From the NCBI GenBank assembly GCA_964370825.1, contig CAYJKY010000001.1, forward strand, positions 53,816 through 117,815: DNA of 64,000 bases, read 5' to 3'. Numbering within the stretch: the first letter of the stretch is position 1; each line of letters begins with the position of its first letter. This document shows positions 57,322 to 64,000 of this stretch, in pieces. This DNA comes from CAYJBH01 sp964370825 (GTDB taxonomy: Bacteria; Bacillota; Clostridia; Oscillospirales; Ruminococcaceae). Below the pieces are notes generated by a model that did not search any database, was not told the DNA's origin, and saw nothing but the letters and a program-made list of their open reading frames with translations. Made by a program: the position numbers and the translations under genes.

Positions 57322-60300
57322 CTACAGCTTTTTAGCTATCTTAACGGTTATTTCCTTTTCGTTATCGTCGGTTATTGTTACGGTGGTGGTTGGGTTTGCT
57401 ACTTCGCCTATGTCGGCAAGAGTCTCGACACCGATGTATTTCAGCCACTCCTGCGAGATATCTGCACAAACCTCAACATCAATTCGGTCAACAATATTAC
57501 AACCTATCTGTTTTCTCGCATCCTGGATATTACGAACGATATCCCTCGCGAGTCCCTCTTGTTTTAGCTCGTCGGTAAGGGTGATGTCCAGCGACACCAC
57601 TATGCCCCTGTCCGAGGCGACATGTTGTCCCTCCTTTGCGTTATAGGATACAAGGATGATTTCCGGTGCAAACTCGGTCTCGACGCCGTCAATCATCACA
57701 AATGCAGCATCCGTCTCCAACCTAAAGTCACCCTTCTTTACCGAGGCGATAATCTTCGGCACCATGTCCTTATAGCGGTTGCGAATTTCGTTAAAGTTGG
57801 GGTCATACTTAATTGCAGCTATTGATGCAACGTCGTCTAACAGCATAACCTTTTTAACATTCAGCTCCTCGGCAATAACCTCGGTAAACGCGTTGACAAA
57901 CTCGCTGTGGCTGCTGTTTGCAAGTGCTATTCTCAGCTCGCTTAGCGGTTGACGGTTTTTAATTCTGTTCTTGTTACGGATGTTTCTTGCAAGGCTTATT
58001 ACATCCTGCACCACATCCACCTGATAGATAAGGTTATCGTCACGATATTTTTCCGGAACACTCGGCCAATCCTCAAGATGTACCGAATAACCGTCGGTTA
58101 AGGTCTTGTAAACCTGCTCCGAGATGATAGGTGCCACCGGTGCAAGTAACTTTGTGATATTTACAAGCACATAGTATAGGGTGTTATACACCTCGGTTTT
58201 TTCTTCCGACATGCCGTTGCTCCAGAACTTGCGGCGTGAACGGCGGATAAACCAGTTTGTAAGACCGTCGATAAGGTCAAGTAGATATACAACATAACGA
58301 TTTACCTGATAGGCATCCATGTTTTCCGAAATCAGCTTTTCCGTTTCGTACAGCTTTGCTAAAATCCATCTGTTAAGCTGGTCGGTAACCACCGGCTCTA
58401 TGAGTGTCTGCGGTTTAAAGCCGTCAATATTTGCATAAGCAATATAGAAGTTACAGGAGTTCCAGTAGGGTAAAACTATCTTTTGGTATGCCTCCTGAAT
58501 ACCTACATCGTCGAACATAAGGTCGCCGATTAACATTGCATTAGTTTGGTATAGGTACAGACGATAGGCGTCGGTTCCGTACTTCTGCATAAGCTCCATC
58601 GGGTCGGTGTAGTTCTTGGAGGATTTTGAAAGCTTTTTACCGTCCTTGGCAAGAATTGTTCCGTGTACCACACAGTTGCTAAAGGCTGTTTTGTCAAACA
58701 GCGCAACCGAGAGTACATGTAGATAGTAGAACCAGCAGCGTATCTGGCCGGTGTACTCCACGATAAAATCACTCGGAAGATGAGACTCAAACCAATCCTT
58801 GTTCTCAAATGGGTAGTGCTTTTGGGCAAAGGGCACCGAGCCACTCTCAAACCAGCAATCCAAAACCTCCGGAACACGGCGCATGGTTTTGCCGCAACAC
58901 TCACATTTAAAGGTAATGTCGTCGAGGAACTGACGGTGTAAATTGTCAGGTTTTTCACCGCTTAACTTCTCAATCTCCTCGATACTTCCCACAACTACAC
59001 GGTGGGTACAACCATCGTCCTCACACTCCCAGATGGGAATAGGTGTGCTCCAGTATCTGTTTCTCGAGATGTTCCAGTCACGTGCATTTTCAAGCCACTT
59101 GCCAAATCGTCCCTGTTTTACCGTCTCGGGTACCCAGTTAATCTGCTCGTTTAGCTCGATTAATCTATCCTTAATTGCGGTAACATCGAAATACCACGCA
59201 TCCATTGCACGGTAGATAAGCGGATCTTTACATCTCCAGCAGTGTGGGTAATTATGCTCTATCGTTCCGTCGGCAACACACTTGTTGTTGTCATACAGAA
59301 AGCGGGTGATAGTGCTGTTAAGTTCAATTACATTCTTTTCGCCCTTCTCGTCATAAAAGTCGGTAATCTCCTTAGTAAAACGTCCTTTTTCGTCCACAGG
59401 GTTTACAAGCGGTATTCCGTGCTCCTTACAGGCCCAGTAGTCGTCCTCACCAAAGGCAGGCGCGGTATGAACTACACCAACACCCTCGTCGGAACCGACA
59501 TGCTCGCCGGATATAACCCTAAATGCTCCCTGCTCTTTAAGCTCGGCAAAATAGGGGAAAAGTGGTTCGTAGGTAACGCCAACAAGCTCGTTGCCACTAC
59601 AGCTTTTAACCACAACAGGCTCCTGTCCGAACACCTTAGGGTAGTTCTTAAGGGTGTTGGTACAGGCAACATATATCTCACCATCTGTCTCCACAAAGGA
59701 GTAATCAAGATTCTCGCCCACAACGAGAGCAAGGTTGGATGGTAGCGTCCATGGAGTTGTTGTCCATGCGAGAATATAGGTGGGTTTACCGTTTACATTA
59801 AGATCGGTTTTAAACTTTGCAATCAGCCAGCGATCCTGACGAAGTCTGGTAGAGTCGGATTCTCTGGTGTCGGATATCGAAAGAGAGGTTTCACAGCGCA
59901 TACAGTAAGGGGTAACACGATAGTCACGGTAGATAAGCCCTTTGTCGTAACAGGTCTTAAATGCCCACATTACGCTCTCCATAAAGCCGGTGTCCATGGT
60001 CTTATAAGCACCGTCATAGTCAACCCATCGTGCCATCTGCTCTACGTAGGTTTTCCAGCTGTCGTTATTTGCCGAAACTATCTCAAAACACTTTTCGTTA
60101 AACTTATCTATGCCGAGCGAATCCTCAATAATATTCTTGTCGTTGATGCCGAGCTGTGCCTCCGCCTGGTTTTCGATGGGAAGCCCATGGCAGTCCCAAC
60201 CCCAGATACGTGGTATGCGGTGTCCCCTCATGGTGTGGTACCTTGCTATCATGTCCTTAATAAAGGAAACAAGCACGGTGCCGTGATGAGGCTTACCGGT

Positions 60301-60450
60301 CGGAAAGGGTGGGCCGTCGTAAAAGACAATCTCTTCCCCCTTCTTTTCGTTAACAGATTTTTCAAATATCTGTTCCTCTTTCCAGAAATTCAATATTTCC
60401 GATTGCATCTCGGAGATTTCGGGCTTTGCTGTTAGTTCGTTGTACTTCAT
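57322..60450 (-). CDS. ileS: Isoleucine--tRNA ligase, type 2 (eukaryote-like) form
   Basis: A 1042-residue class Ia synthetase. The HIGH-type motif is PTGKPHHGTVL and the KMSKS-type motif is GKKLSKSSKNYTDP. An editing domain lies between, with TTPWTLPSNLALVV, and the anticodon-binding region follows. The start (EISEMQSEILNFWKEEQIFEKSVN) and length match the type 2 IleS group that includes mupirocin-insensitive enzymes, not the usual bacterial type of about 930 residues; it also lacks the C-terminal zinc finger. Mupirocin insensitivity is inference. It follows the ECF S component by 15 bases, with no room for a T-box. Confidence 0.93.
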   Translation of the reverse strand: MKYNELTAKPEISEMQSEILNFWKEEQIFEKSVNEKKGEEIVFYDGPPFPTGKPHHGTVLVSFIKDMIARYHTMRGHRIPRIWGWDCHGLPIENQAEAQLGINDKNIIEDSLGIDKFNEKCFEIVSANNDSWKTYVEQMARWVDYDGAYKTMDTGFMESVMWAFKTCYDKGLIYRDYRVTPYCMRCETSLSISDTRESDSTRLRQDRWLIAKFKTDLNVNGKPTYILAWTTTPWTLPSNLALVVGENLDYSFVETDGEIYVACTNTLKNYPKVFGQEPVVVKSCSGNELVGVTYEPLFPYFAELKEQGAFRVISGEHVGSDEGVGVVHTAPAFGEDDYWACKEHGIPLVNPVDEKGRFTKEITDFYDEKGEKNVIELNSTITRFLYDNNKCVADGTIEHNYPHCWRCKDPLIYRAMDAWYFDVTAIKDRLIELNEQINWVPETVKQGRFGKWLENARDWNISRNRYWSTPIPIWECEDDGCTHRVVVGSIEEIEKLSGEKPDNLHRQFLDDITFKCECCGKTMRRVPEVLDCWFESGSVPFAQKHYPFENKDWFESHLPSDFIVEYTGQIRCWFYYLHVLSVALFDKTAFSNCVVHGTILAKDGKKLSKSSKNYTDPMELMQKYGTDAYRLYLYQTNAMLIGDLMFDDVGIQEAYQKIVLPYWNSCNFYIAYANIDGFKPQTLIEPVVTDQLNRWILAKLYETEKLISENMDAYQVNRYVVYLLDLIDGLTNWFIRRSRRKFWSNGMSEEKTEVYNTLYYVLVNITKLLAPVAPIISEQVYKTLTDGYSVHLEDWPSVPEKYRDDNLIYQVDVVQDVISLARNIRNKNRIKNRQPLSELRIALANSSHSEFVNAFTEVIAEELNVKKVMLLDDVASIAAIKYDPNFNEIRNRYKDMVPKIIASVKKGDFRLETDAAFVMIDGVETEFAPEIILVSYNAKEGQHVASDRGIVVSLDITLTDELKQEGLARDIVRNIQDARKQIGCNIVDRIDVEVCADISQEWLKYIGVETLADIGEVANPTTTVTITDDNEKEITVKIAKKL

Positions 60451-60465
60451 TAAATAACTCCCTTG

Positions 60466-61035
60466 CTATTTTATTACCTTTTTTAATGGCTTTGCGACGG
60501 CTGCGGTTATCAGCACCGCGGCGAGCGTCTCGAGTAATGTATTTATACTCAGTATGGTGAAGAAAAGTTCTGCGAGAGGAAATGCAGCAAAAAACAATGC
60601 AAGCATTCCGAGCACCAATCCCGAGTGAATAAGGGTGGAAAGCAGTGCCGAAACCGATACGGCCAACCACTCGTTACCTTTGAAAATCTTTGTCGCGAAC
60701 ACTACAATATAGTAAGCGACCACGCCAAGCAGTATTCTTGGCAGTAATGACATGACAAGCGATGTGATAGGATTTCCGGAAGTAAAGGGGGAAAACATCA
60801 TGTCGATAGGTGATCCGGGTCGAAAGGTTGCCTCGAAAATTGAGATTGCACCGAACCCCGCGCCGGAGATTGCTCCCATTCTTGGCCCAAGCACTATGCC
60901 GGTAATGATAACCGGAATGTGCATTACGGTAAATGCAGGAAGTGCGGGGATTCTGATGATCCCTATTCCGGTCAGGTTAAGCACCACCAAAAGTGCCAAC
61001 ACCAAGCTAATTCTTACTAAGTTTTTGTTTTTCAT
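60466..61035 (-). CDS. ECF transporter S component, probably pantothenate (PanT-like)
   Basis: A 189-residue membrane protein with about six hydrophobic segments, of the ECF substrate-binding S component type: PALPAFTVMHIPVIITGIVLGPRMGAISGAGFGAISIFEATFRPGSPIDMMFSPF. It captures a vitamin and needs the shared EcfA/A'/T module, encoded elsewhere. It follows coaX, a pantothenate kinase, so pantothenate is the likely substrate. AAAGGAG precedes the ATG. Confidence 0.8.
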   Translation of the reverse strand: MKNKNLVRISLVLALLVVLNLTGIGIIRIPALPAFTVMHIPVIITGIVLGPRMGAISGAGFGAISIFEATFRPGSPIDMMFSPFTSGNPITSLVMSLLPRILLGVVAYYIVVFATKIFKGNEWLAVSVSALLSTLIHSGLVLGMLALFFAAFPLAELFFTILSINTLLETLAAVLITAAVAKPLKKVIK

Positions 61036-61115
61036 CTGTTTTACTCCTTTGCTGTCGTTCCACCTTAAAAATGTGGATACAATGCTTACGTTATACAGAT
61101 ACTAAATTTGTTACC

Positions 61116-61880
61116 TCACCTATTCTTTGAAAATAACAAGTACAGCCCTTTTAAAATTAAGGCTTCGTCGTGCACGGGCTTGTTATAAAGATACGGCACT
61201 ATAATTCCGGAAAGACCACCCGTTAAAACAACGGTGCAGTTTTCACCTAATTCCTGTGTGTATCTCGAAATCATCCCGTCCAGCATGGAGGCTGTGCCGT
61301 AAATTATACCGGACTTCATACAGTCGATGGTATTTTTACCGATAACCTTGCCGGGGTTTTCAAAGCTTATTCCGGGCAGCTGTGCCGTACCGTTAACAAG
61401 TGCCTCCATGGATAGAACCATTCCGGGGATAATAGAACCCCCGACAAATGCACCGCCCGAATCCACGACCGAAATCTTGGTAGCGGTTCCCATGTCTATC
61501 ACTATACACGGGAGAGGATACTTCTCCTTTGCCGCAACCGAGGAACACACAAAGTCAGCACCCAGCTCGGCAGGGTTGTCCAGCTTGATGTCGAGTCCGG
61601 TTTTGATTCCGGGGCCTACTACGATAATTTTTCCGGTGATAATCTTTGAAATTGCACGCTTTAAGATTGGTGTAAGCTGTGGCACTACAGAAGATATAAC
61701 GGCGCCCTCGAACTCCTCAGGCACAGCGTTATATAGATCGAAGATACTCTTTATCTGTACAGTGTACTGATCCTCCATCATTTTTTTATCGGAACACATT
61801 CTCGAGGTAAATATATTGCCCCCATCATTTATTGCCGATAAAACGATATTCGTGTTGCCTATATCTACTACAAAAACCAC
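61116..61880 (-). CDS. coaX: Type III pantothenate kinase
   Basis: A 254-residue ASKHA-fold kinase. The phosphate loop VVDIGNTNIVL is at the start. GPGIKTGLDIKLDNPAELGADFVCSSVAA holds pantothenate-binding residues, VIDMGTATKISVVDSGGAFVGGSIIPGM is phosphate loop 2, and VVLTGGLSGII is near the end. It makes 4'-phosphopantothenate, the first step to CoA. The start codon is GTG at 61880 behind AAAGG. Confidence 0.92.
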   Translation of the reverse strand: MVFVVDIGNTNIVLSAINDGGNIFTSRMCSDKKMMEDQYTVQIKSIFDLYNAVPEEFEGAVISSVVPQLTPILKRAISKIITGKIIVVGPGIKTGLDIKLDNPAELGADFVCSSVAAKEKYPLPCIVIDMGTATKISVVDSGGAFVGGSIIPGMVLSMEALVNGTAQLPGISFENPGKVIGKNTIDCMKSGIIYGTASMLDGMISRYTQELGENCTVVLTGGLSGIIVPYLYNKPVHDEALILKGLYLLFSKNR

Positions 61881-61912
61881 AAGATAACCTTTTAGATTTT
61901 CCGTACCTATAT

Positions 61913-61941
61913 ATAATAACGTTTTTTTGGTTTAATTGCAA
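61913..61941 (-). promoter_or_regulatory. Promoter of the coaX-S component-ileS operon
   Basis: TTGCAA (61936-61941) and TATTAT (61913-61918) on the minus strand are 17 bases apart, 33 bases before the GTG start of coaX. Confidence 0.65.
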
Positions 61942-62009
61942 GTGTGAAACTATATATAATGAAAATTTTTTGCAGGATATTAGGGTGCATTTAACATTCG
62001 CATCGTCCG

Positions 62010-62303
62010 TCAATCATTATTGCAATAGGTTTCCTTTATAGTGTTTAATAGCATTAACACCCTTTTGTCTTTTATATTGTAGGTTATGGACTGCGCTTTT
62101 TTATCATAGTCGAGTATGCCGTTTGCCTTTAGCAATGCAAGGTGTTGAGACAACCCCGACTGTGTAATGTTCAGCTTCTCAAGCAAAGAGCCGACTGATT
62201 GAGGTCCCTTTGAAAGCTCACAAAGTATAAGCAGCCTGTTTTCGTTCGCAACAAGCTTTAATAGGTCTGCTATCTCCTTTGCTTTTTGTTTCATTTCTTC
62301 CAT
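62010..62303 (-). CDS. ArsR-family winged-helix regulator of the ferredoxin operon
   Basis: A 97-residue ArsR/SmtB-type repressor: KEIADLLKLVANENRLLILCELSKGPQSVGSLLEKLNITQSGLSQHLALLKANGILDYDKKAQSITYNIKDKRVLMLLNTIKETYC. The classical metal-site ELCVCDL pattern is absent; the few cysteines (one in LLILCEL, one at TYCNN) could be redox sensing, as in BigR or SqrR. It overlaps the preceding gene by 13 bases and is last in the operon. It may act at the inverted repeat at 63099-63116. Confidence 0.85.
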   Translation of the reverse strand: MEEMKQKAKEIADLLKLVANENRLLILCELSKGPQSVGSLLEKLNITQSGLSQHLALLKANGILDYDKKAQSITYNIKDKRVLMLLNTIKETYCNND

Positions 62304-62875
62304 GATTGTTCTCCTTTGTGTTTAATATGGCATACTGACTGCGTCATTGTACCCATAGGGCAGTAGACACAAAACCCGCGTGGCTTGTATAACGCCATTG
62401 TAATAAGCCCTAAGATGCTTGAGGTTAGCATTACACTGTAAAAACCAAATGCATACTGAGCAACCCAATCCGGTAGGCTGGTAGTGTTAGCAAATGACCA
62501 TGGTATTTTAAACGTCCAAAACAATGTGATCACCTCGGTTAGGTCGGTACTACCTGCGAAGACAAGATAGGTTGTAAATACCATATTCATAAACATTAAC
62601 ATAAAAAATGATAAAAATCCATACCTAAATGCTCTTGTCCTCGTAAATTTCGGCATCGGCTTGTTTCGAGATAGCTTGCTACCCAAAACGGAAAACAGCT
62701 GCCCTCTGCCACAGTAGCTGTGACAATACCCCTTATTACCGGTAGCAACTGCAATGATCAGCGGAGTTAAAAAGAAAACCATTCCTAACCATGCAAACAT
62801 AATATTGAAAAAACCCAATACAAAGTATACAATCTCTACAACCCATAGATAGTCGTTCCATCTTTTAGTATTCAT
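62291..62875 (-). CDS. Membrane 4Fe-4S protein (polyferredoxin, NapH/YccM-like)
   Basis: A 194-residue membrane protein with about four hydrophobic segments. It has two Cys motifs, GYCHSYCGRGQLFSVLG near residue 50 and GFCVYCPMGTMTQSVC near residue 170, typical of polyferredoxin-like NapH/RdxA relatives that pass electrons across or at the membrane. It overlaps the ferredoxin gene by 11 bases. Its acceptor is not encoded in the window. Confidence 0.82.
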   Translation of the reverse strand: MNTKRWNDYLWVVEIVYFVLGFFNIMFAWLGMVFFLTPLIIAVATGNKGYCHSYCGRGQLFSVLGSKLSRNKPMPKFTRTRAFRYGFLSFFMLMFMNMVFTTYLVFAGSTDLTEVITLFWTFKIPWSFANTTSLPDWVAQYAFGFYSVMLTSSILGLITMALYKPRGFCVYCPMGTMTQSVCHIKHKGEQSWKK

Positions 62876-63074
62876 TGGATACCTCCGCTGTTTTGATCTC
62901 TATAATTGATGCAGGACACTCCTTGGCACATTTGCCGCATCCAACACATCTGCTGCCGTCAACCTTGGCTTTAATTCCATCCGTTATGGAAATAGCCCCA
63001 AAGGGACAAGCCTTTAAACATGTTCCGCACGCCACACATAAATTATCTATGACGGCATATCTTTTCTTTCGCAT
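62865..63074 (-). CDS. 2[4Fe-4S] ferredoxin
   Basis: A 69-residue ferredoxin with two complete CxxCxxCxxxCP motifs: NLCVACGTCLKACPFGAIS and SRCVGCGKCAKECPASIIE. I prefer the second of two adjacent ATG codons (63074), 4 bases after AAGGAG. It carries electrons to or from the membrane protein encoded next. It is first in the operon with polyferredoxin and ArsR genes. Confidence 0.9.
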   Translation of the reverse strand: MRKKRYAVIDNLCVACGTCLKACPFGAISITDGIKAKVDGSRCVGCGKCAKECPASIIEIKTAEVSNEY

Positions 63075-63098
63075 CATTCTCCTTCTCGTGATAAATAC

Positions 63099-63116
63099 AG
63101 TAATTAAGCAATTACT
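63099..63116. promoter_or_regulatory. Inverted repeat at the ferredoxin operon start (candidate ArsR-family operator)
   Basis: AGTAATT (63099-63105) and AATTACT (63110-63116) flank 4 bases, immediately downstream of the -10 box on the minus strand. An ArsR-family gene is the last gene of the same operon, so autoregulation is likely. Confidence 0.6.
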
Positions 63117-63145
63117 AATATACTATACAAAAGATGTTTTGTCAA
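63117..63145 (-). promoter_or_regulatory. Promoter of the ferredoxin operon
   Basis: TTGACA (63140-63145) and TATATT (63117-63122) on the minus strand are 17 bases apart. Confidence 0.85.
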
Positions 63146-63502
63146 TATATATCTATATATATTAAATATGATTATGGAGGCTAATATGCTACCATCATAA
63201 AAGTATAATAAAGAGAAGAATCAGAAGCAAGCTTTAATATATATAATATGGTAGTGGTAATGCAGGTAACATTAAAGAAAGAGAAATAAGCAAAATGCAG
63301 GATGGATATAAGAATGTGTGCGGATATAGCATATACTATAAAGGAGTGCAAAGTAAAAATATCAGATAATAATAGATATATGATAGACAATAATCAGTTT
63401 GTAGAAATGTAATAACGTGAAAATGTATTACAGTATAATGCCTTATATATAGAAGAGATATAAGGCTGTCAAAAATAATTTAAAAAAACTTTTAAAAAAG
63501 TA
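63146..63502. other. AT-rich gap before the rRNA promoters
   Basis: About 350 bases of very AT-rich sequence. No credible gene was seen; the only short reading frame (24 codons from 63295) has no clear ribosome binding site. The right end contains A-tracts that may act as an UP element for the first rRNA promoter. Confidence 0.6.
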
Positions 63503-63531
63503 TTGACTTTGTATTGTTGTTATGTTATTAT
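63503..63531 (+). promoter_or_regulatory. rRNA promoter P1
   Basis: TTGACT (63503-63508) and TATTAT (63526-63531), 17-base spacer. It is preceded by A-tracts (63480-63500) and has the extended ATGT before the -10 box. Confidence 0.85.
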
Positions 63532-63607
63532 ATTTGAGCGGCCAAAAAGTACAGCAAAAAATGCCGAAAGAGAACAAAAAATAATTTGAGAAAATTAAAA
63601 AAAGTTC

Positions 63608-63636
63608 TTGACAAAAGCAAAAACACATGTTATAAT
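63608..63636 (+). promoter_or_regulatory. rRNA promoter P2
   Basis: TTGACA (63608-63613) and TATAAT (63631-63636), 17-base spacer, again with ATGT before the -10 box and A-tracts upstream. It is the closest to consensus of the three. Confidence 0.9.
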
Positions 63637-63729
63637 GAAATGGTGACTGTGTGAAGCTAAGACTTTAACGGAAGCGATAATAACAAATCGGACATCGACA
63701 AAAAACTTTAAAAAAATTAAAAAAAAGAC

Positions 63730-63758
63730 TTGACAAACTCCGAATAAAATGTTATTAT
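63730..63758 (+). promoter_or_regulatory. rRNA promoter P3
   Basis: TTGACA (63730-63735) and TATTAT (63753-63758), 17-base spacer, ATGT before the -10 box and A-tracts upstream. Confidence 0.88.
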
Positions 63759-63978
63759 AGTAAAGCACCCCAAGCGGTGCAACGGGAACCTTGAAAATTG
63801 AACAACAAAGTAAAATTACTAAAATTTTTAACAAAAAACAAGGTAAAATTGCTTGTGACAAAACCCTAATTCGATGGTAAGAGAAATGCCATTAAAAATA
63901 AATTTTCTCGTAATTTAAACGCATAGCGTTTGAGCAAAAGGTGTTTTAATTCAAGAGAAATCTTGATTAACAAACTAT
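63759..63978 (+). other. rRNA leader with boxA-like antitermination/processing segment
   Basis: The transcribed leader after P3 contains a small GCACC/GGTGC hairpin near 63765-63781 and the segment CCTTGAAAATTGAACAAC (63789-63806), typical of Firmicutes rRNA leaders and resembling boxA. The rest should pair with sequence after 16S to form the processing stem, which cannot be checked because the 16S gene is cut. Confidence 0.6.
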
Positions 63979-64000
63979 TTAATTAAGAGTTTGATCCTGG
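63979..64000 (+). rRNA. 16S rRNA, 5' end only
   Basis: The universal AGAGTTTGATCCTGG begins at 63986, equivalent to E. coli position 8, so the mature 5' end is near 63979. The gene runs off the right edge. Confidence 0.95.

Noticed and set aside
63295..63369. 24-codon plus-strand frame in the AT-rich gap
   Set aside because: No clear ribosome binding site and no resemblance to a known small protein.
63443..63861. Minus-strand reading frames in the rRNA leader
   Set aside because: They are made of the complement of A-tracts and promoters; no ribosome binding sites.

Overview
The window looks like a chromosomal segment of a spore-forming, strictly anaerobic Gram-positive bacterium of the Clostridia, most likely the Oscillospiraceae/Ruminococcaceae or a relative. 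The clues are a SpoVM gene, a GlgC/GlgD pair, a group D-like [FeFe]-hydrogenase module, a BspA-like protein with a dockerin, A-tract plus TTGACA/TATAAT promoters, and the first bases of a 16S rRNA gene at the right edge. The family placement is inference from gene content. No CRISPR array, tRNA gene, transposase or prophage core was seen.

Layout. 1-4.6 kb (minus strand): a Fur-family regulator followed by a truncated lipoprotein gene, then a four-gene operon of RidA, D-aminoacylase, a SelA-like PLP lyase and a Dph6-like ATP pyrophosphatase. 4.7-6.1 kb: a secreted leucine-rich-repeat protein with a dockerin. 6.2-17.4 kb (minus): an eight-gene operon of DeoR regulator, SorE-like dehydrogenase, E2, E3, fused E1, SDR, PHP phosphoesterase and rhamnulokinase-like kinase. 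17.5-24.2 kb: an ABC-2 exporter, a hairpin-rich repeat, an HxlR/flavin protein pair, two glycosyltransferases, and a Gx transporter/NusG-II pair. 24.3-28.5 kb: hemW, spoVM with a 53-residue membrane protein, asnS, thuA-like and greA. 28.6-34.4 kb (minus): glycogen operon glgB-like, glgC, glgD, glgA, in which the GlgB homologue has lost all three catalytic carboxylates.

34.9-39.9 kb: two overlapping cyclic-di-GMP genes and a periplasmic-binding-type lipoprotein. 40.2-44.2 kb (minus): pgl, zwf, flavodiiron protein, flavodoxin. 44.4-46.8 kb: arsR, arsP-like permease, Cys-rich thioredoxin-like protein, arsC, with three copies of one ArsR box. 47.0-49.0 kb (minus): an alkylation-repair operon. 49.3-52.5 kb: a five-gene group D hydrogenase-like signalling module. 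52.6-56.0 kb: trmH, plsY, rsmE and an MFS symporter. 56.0-57.2 kb: a recent tandem duplication of an XRE repressor/Spo0A-C-like gene pair, one copy broken. 57.3-61.9 kb (minus): coaX, pantothenate-type ECF S component, ileS. 62.0-63.1 kb (minus): ferredoxin, polyferredoxin-like membrane protein, ArsR regulator. 63.2-64.0 kb: an rRNA leader with three tandem promoters running into 16S rRNA.

The most interesting systems are the polyol operon that carries its own 2-oxoacid-dehydrogenase-type complex, the catalytically dead branching-enzyme homologue in the glycogen operon, the hydrogenase-like signalling module, and the duplicated XRE module whose repressors and operators have diverged while the rest stayed nearly identical. 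All coordinates and motifs were read by eye; no database search was run.
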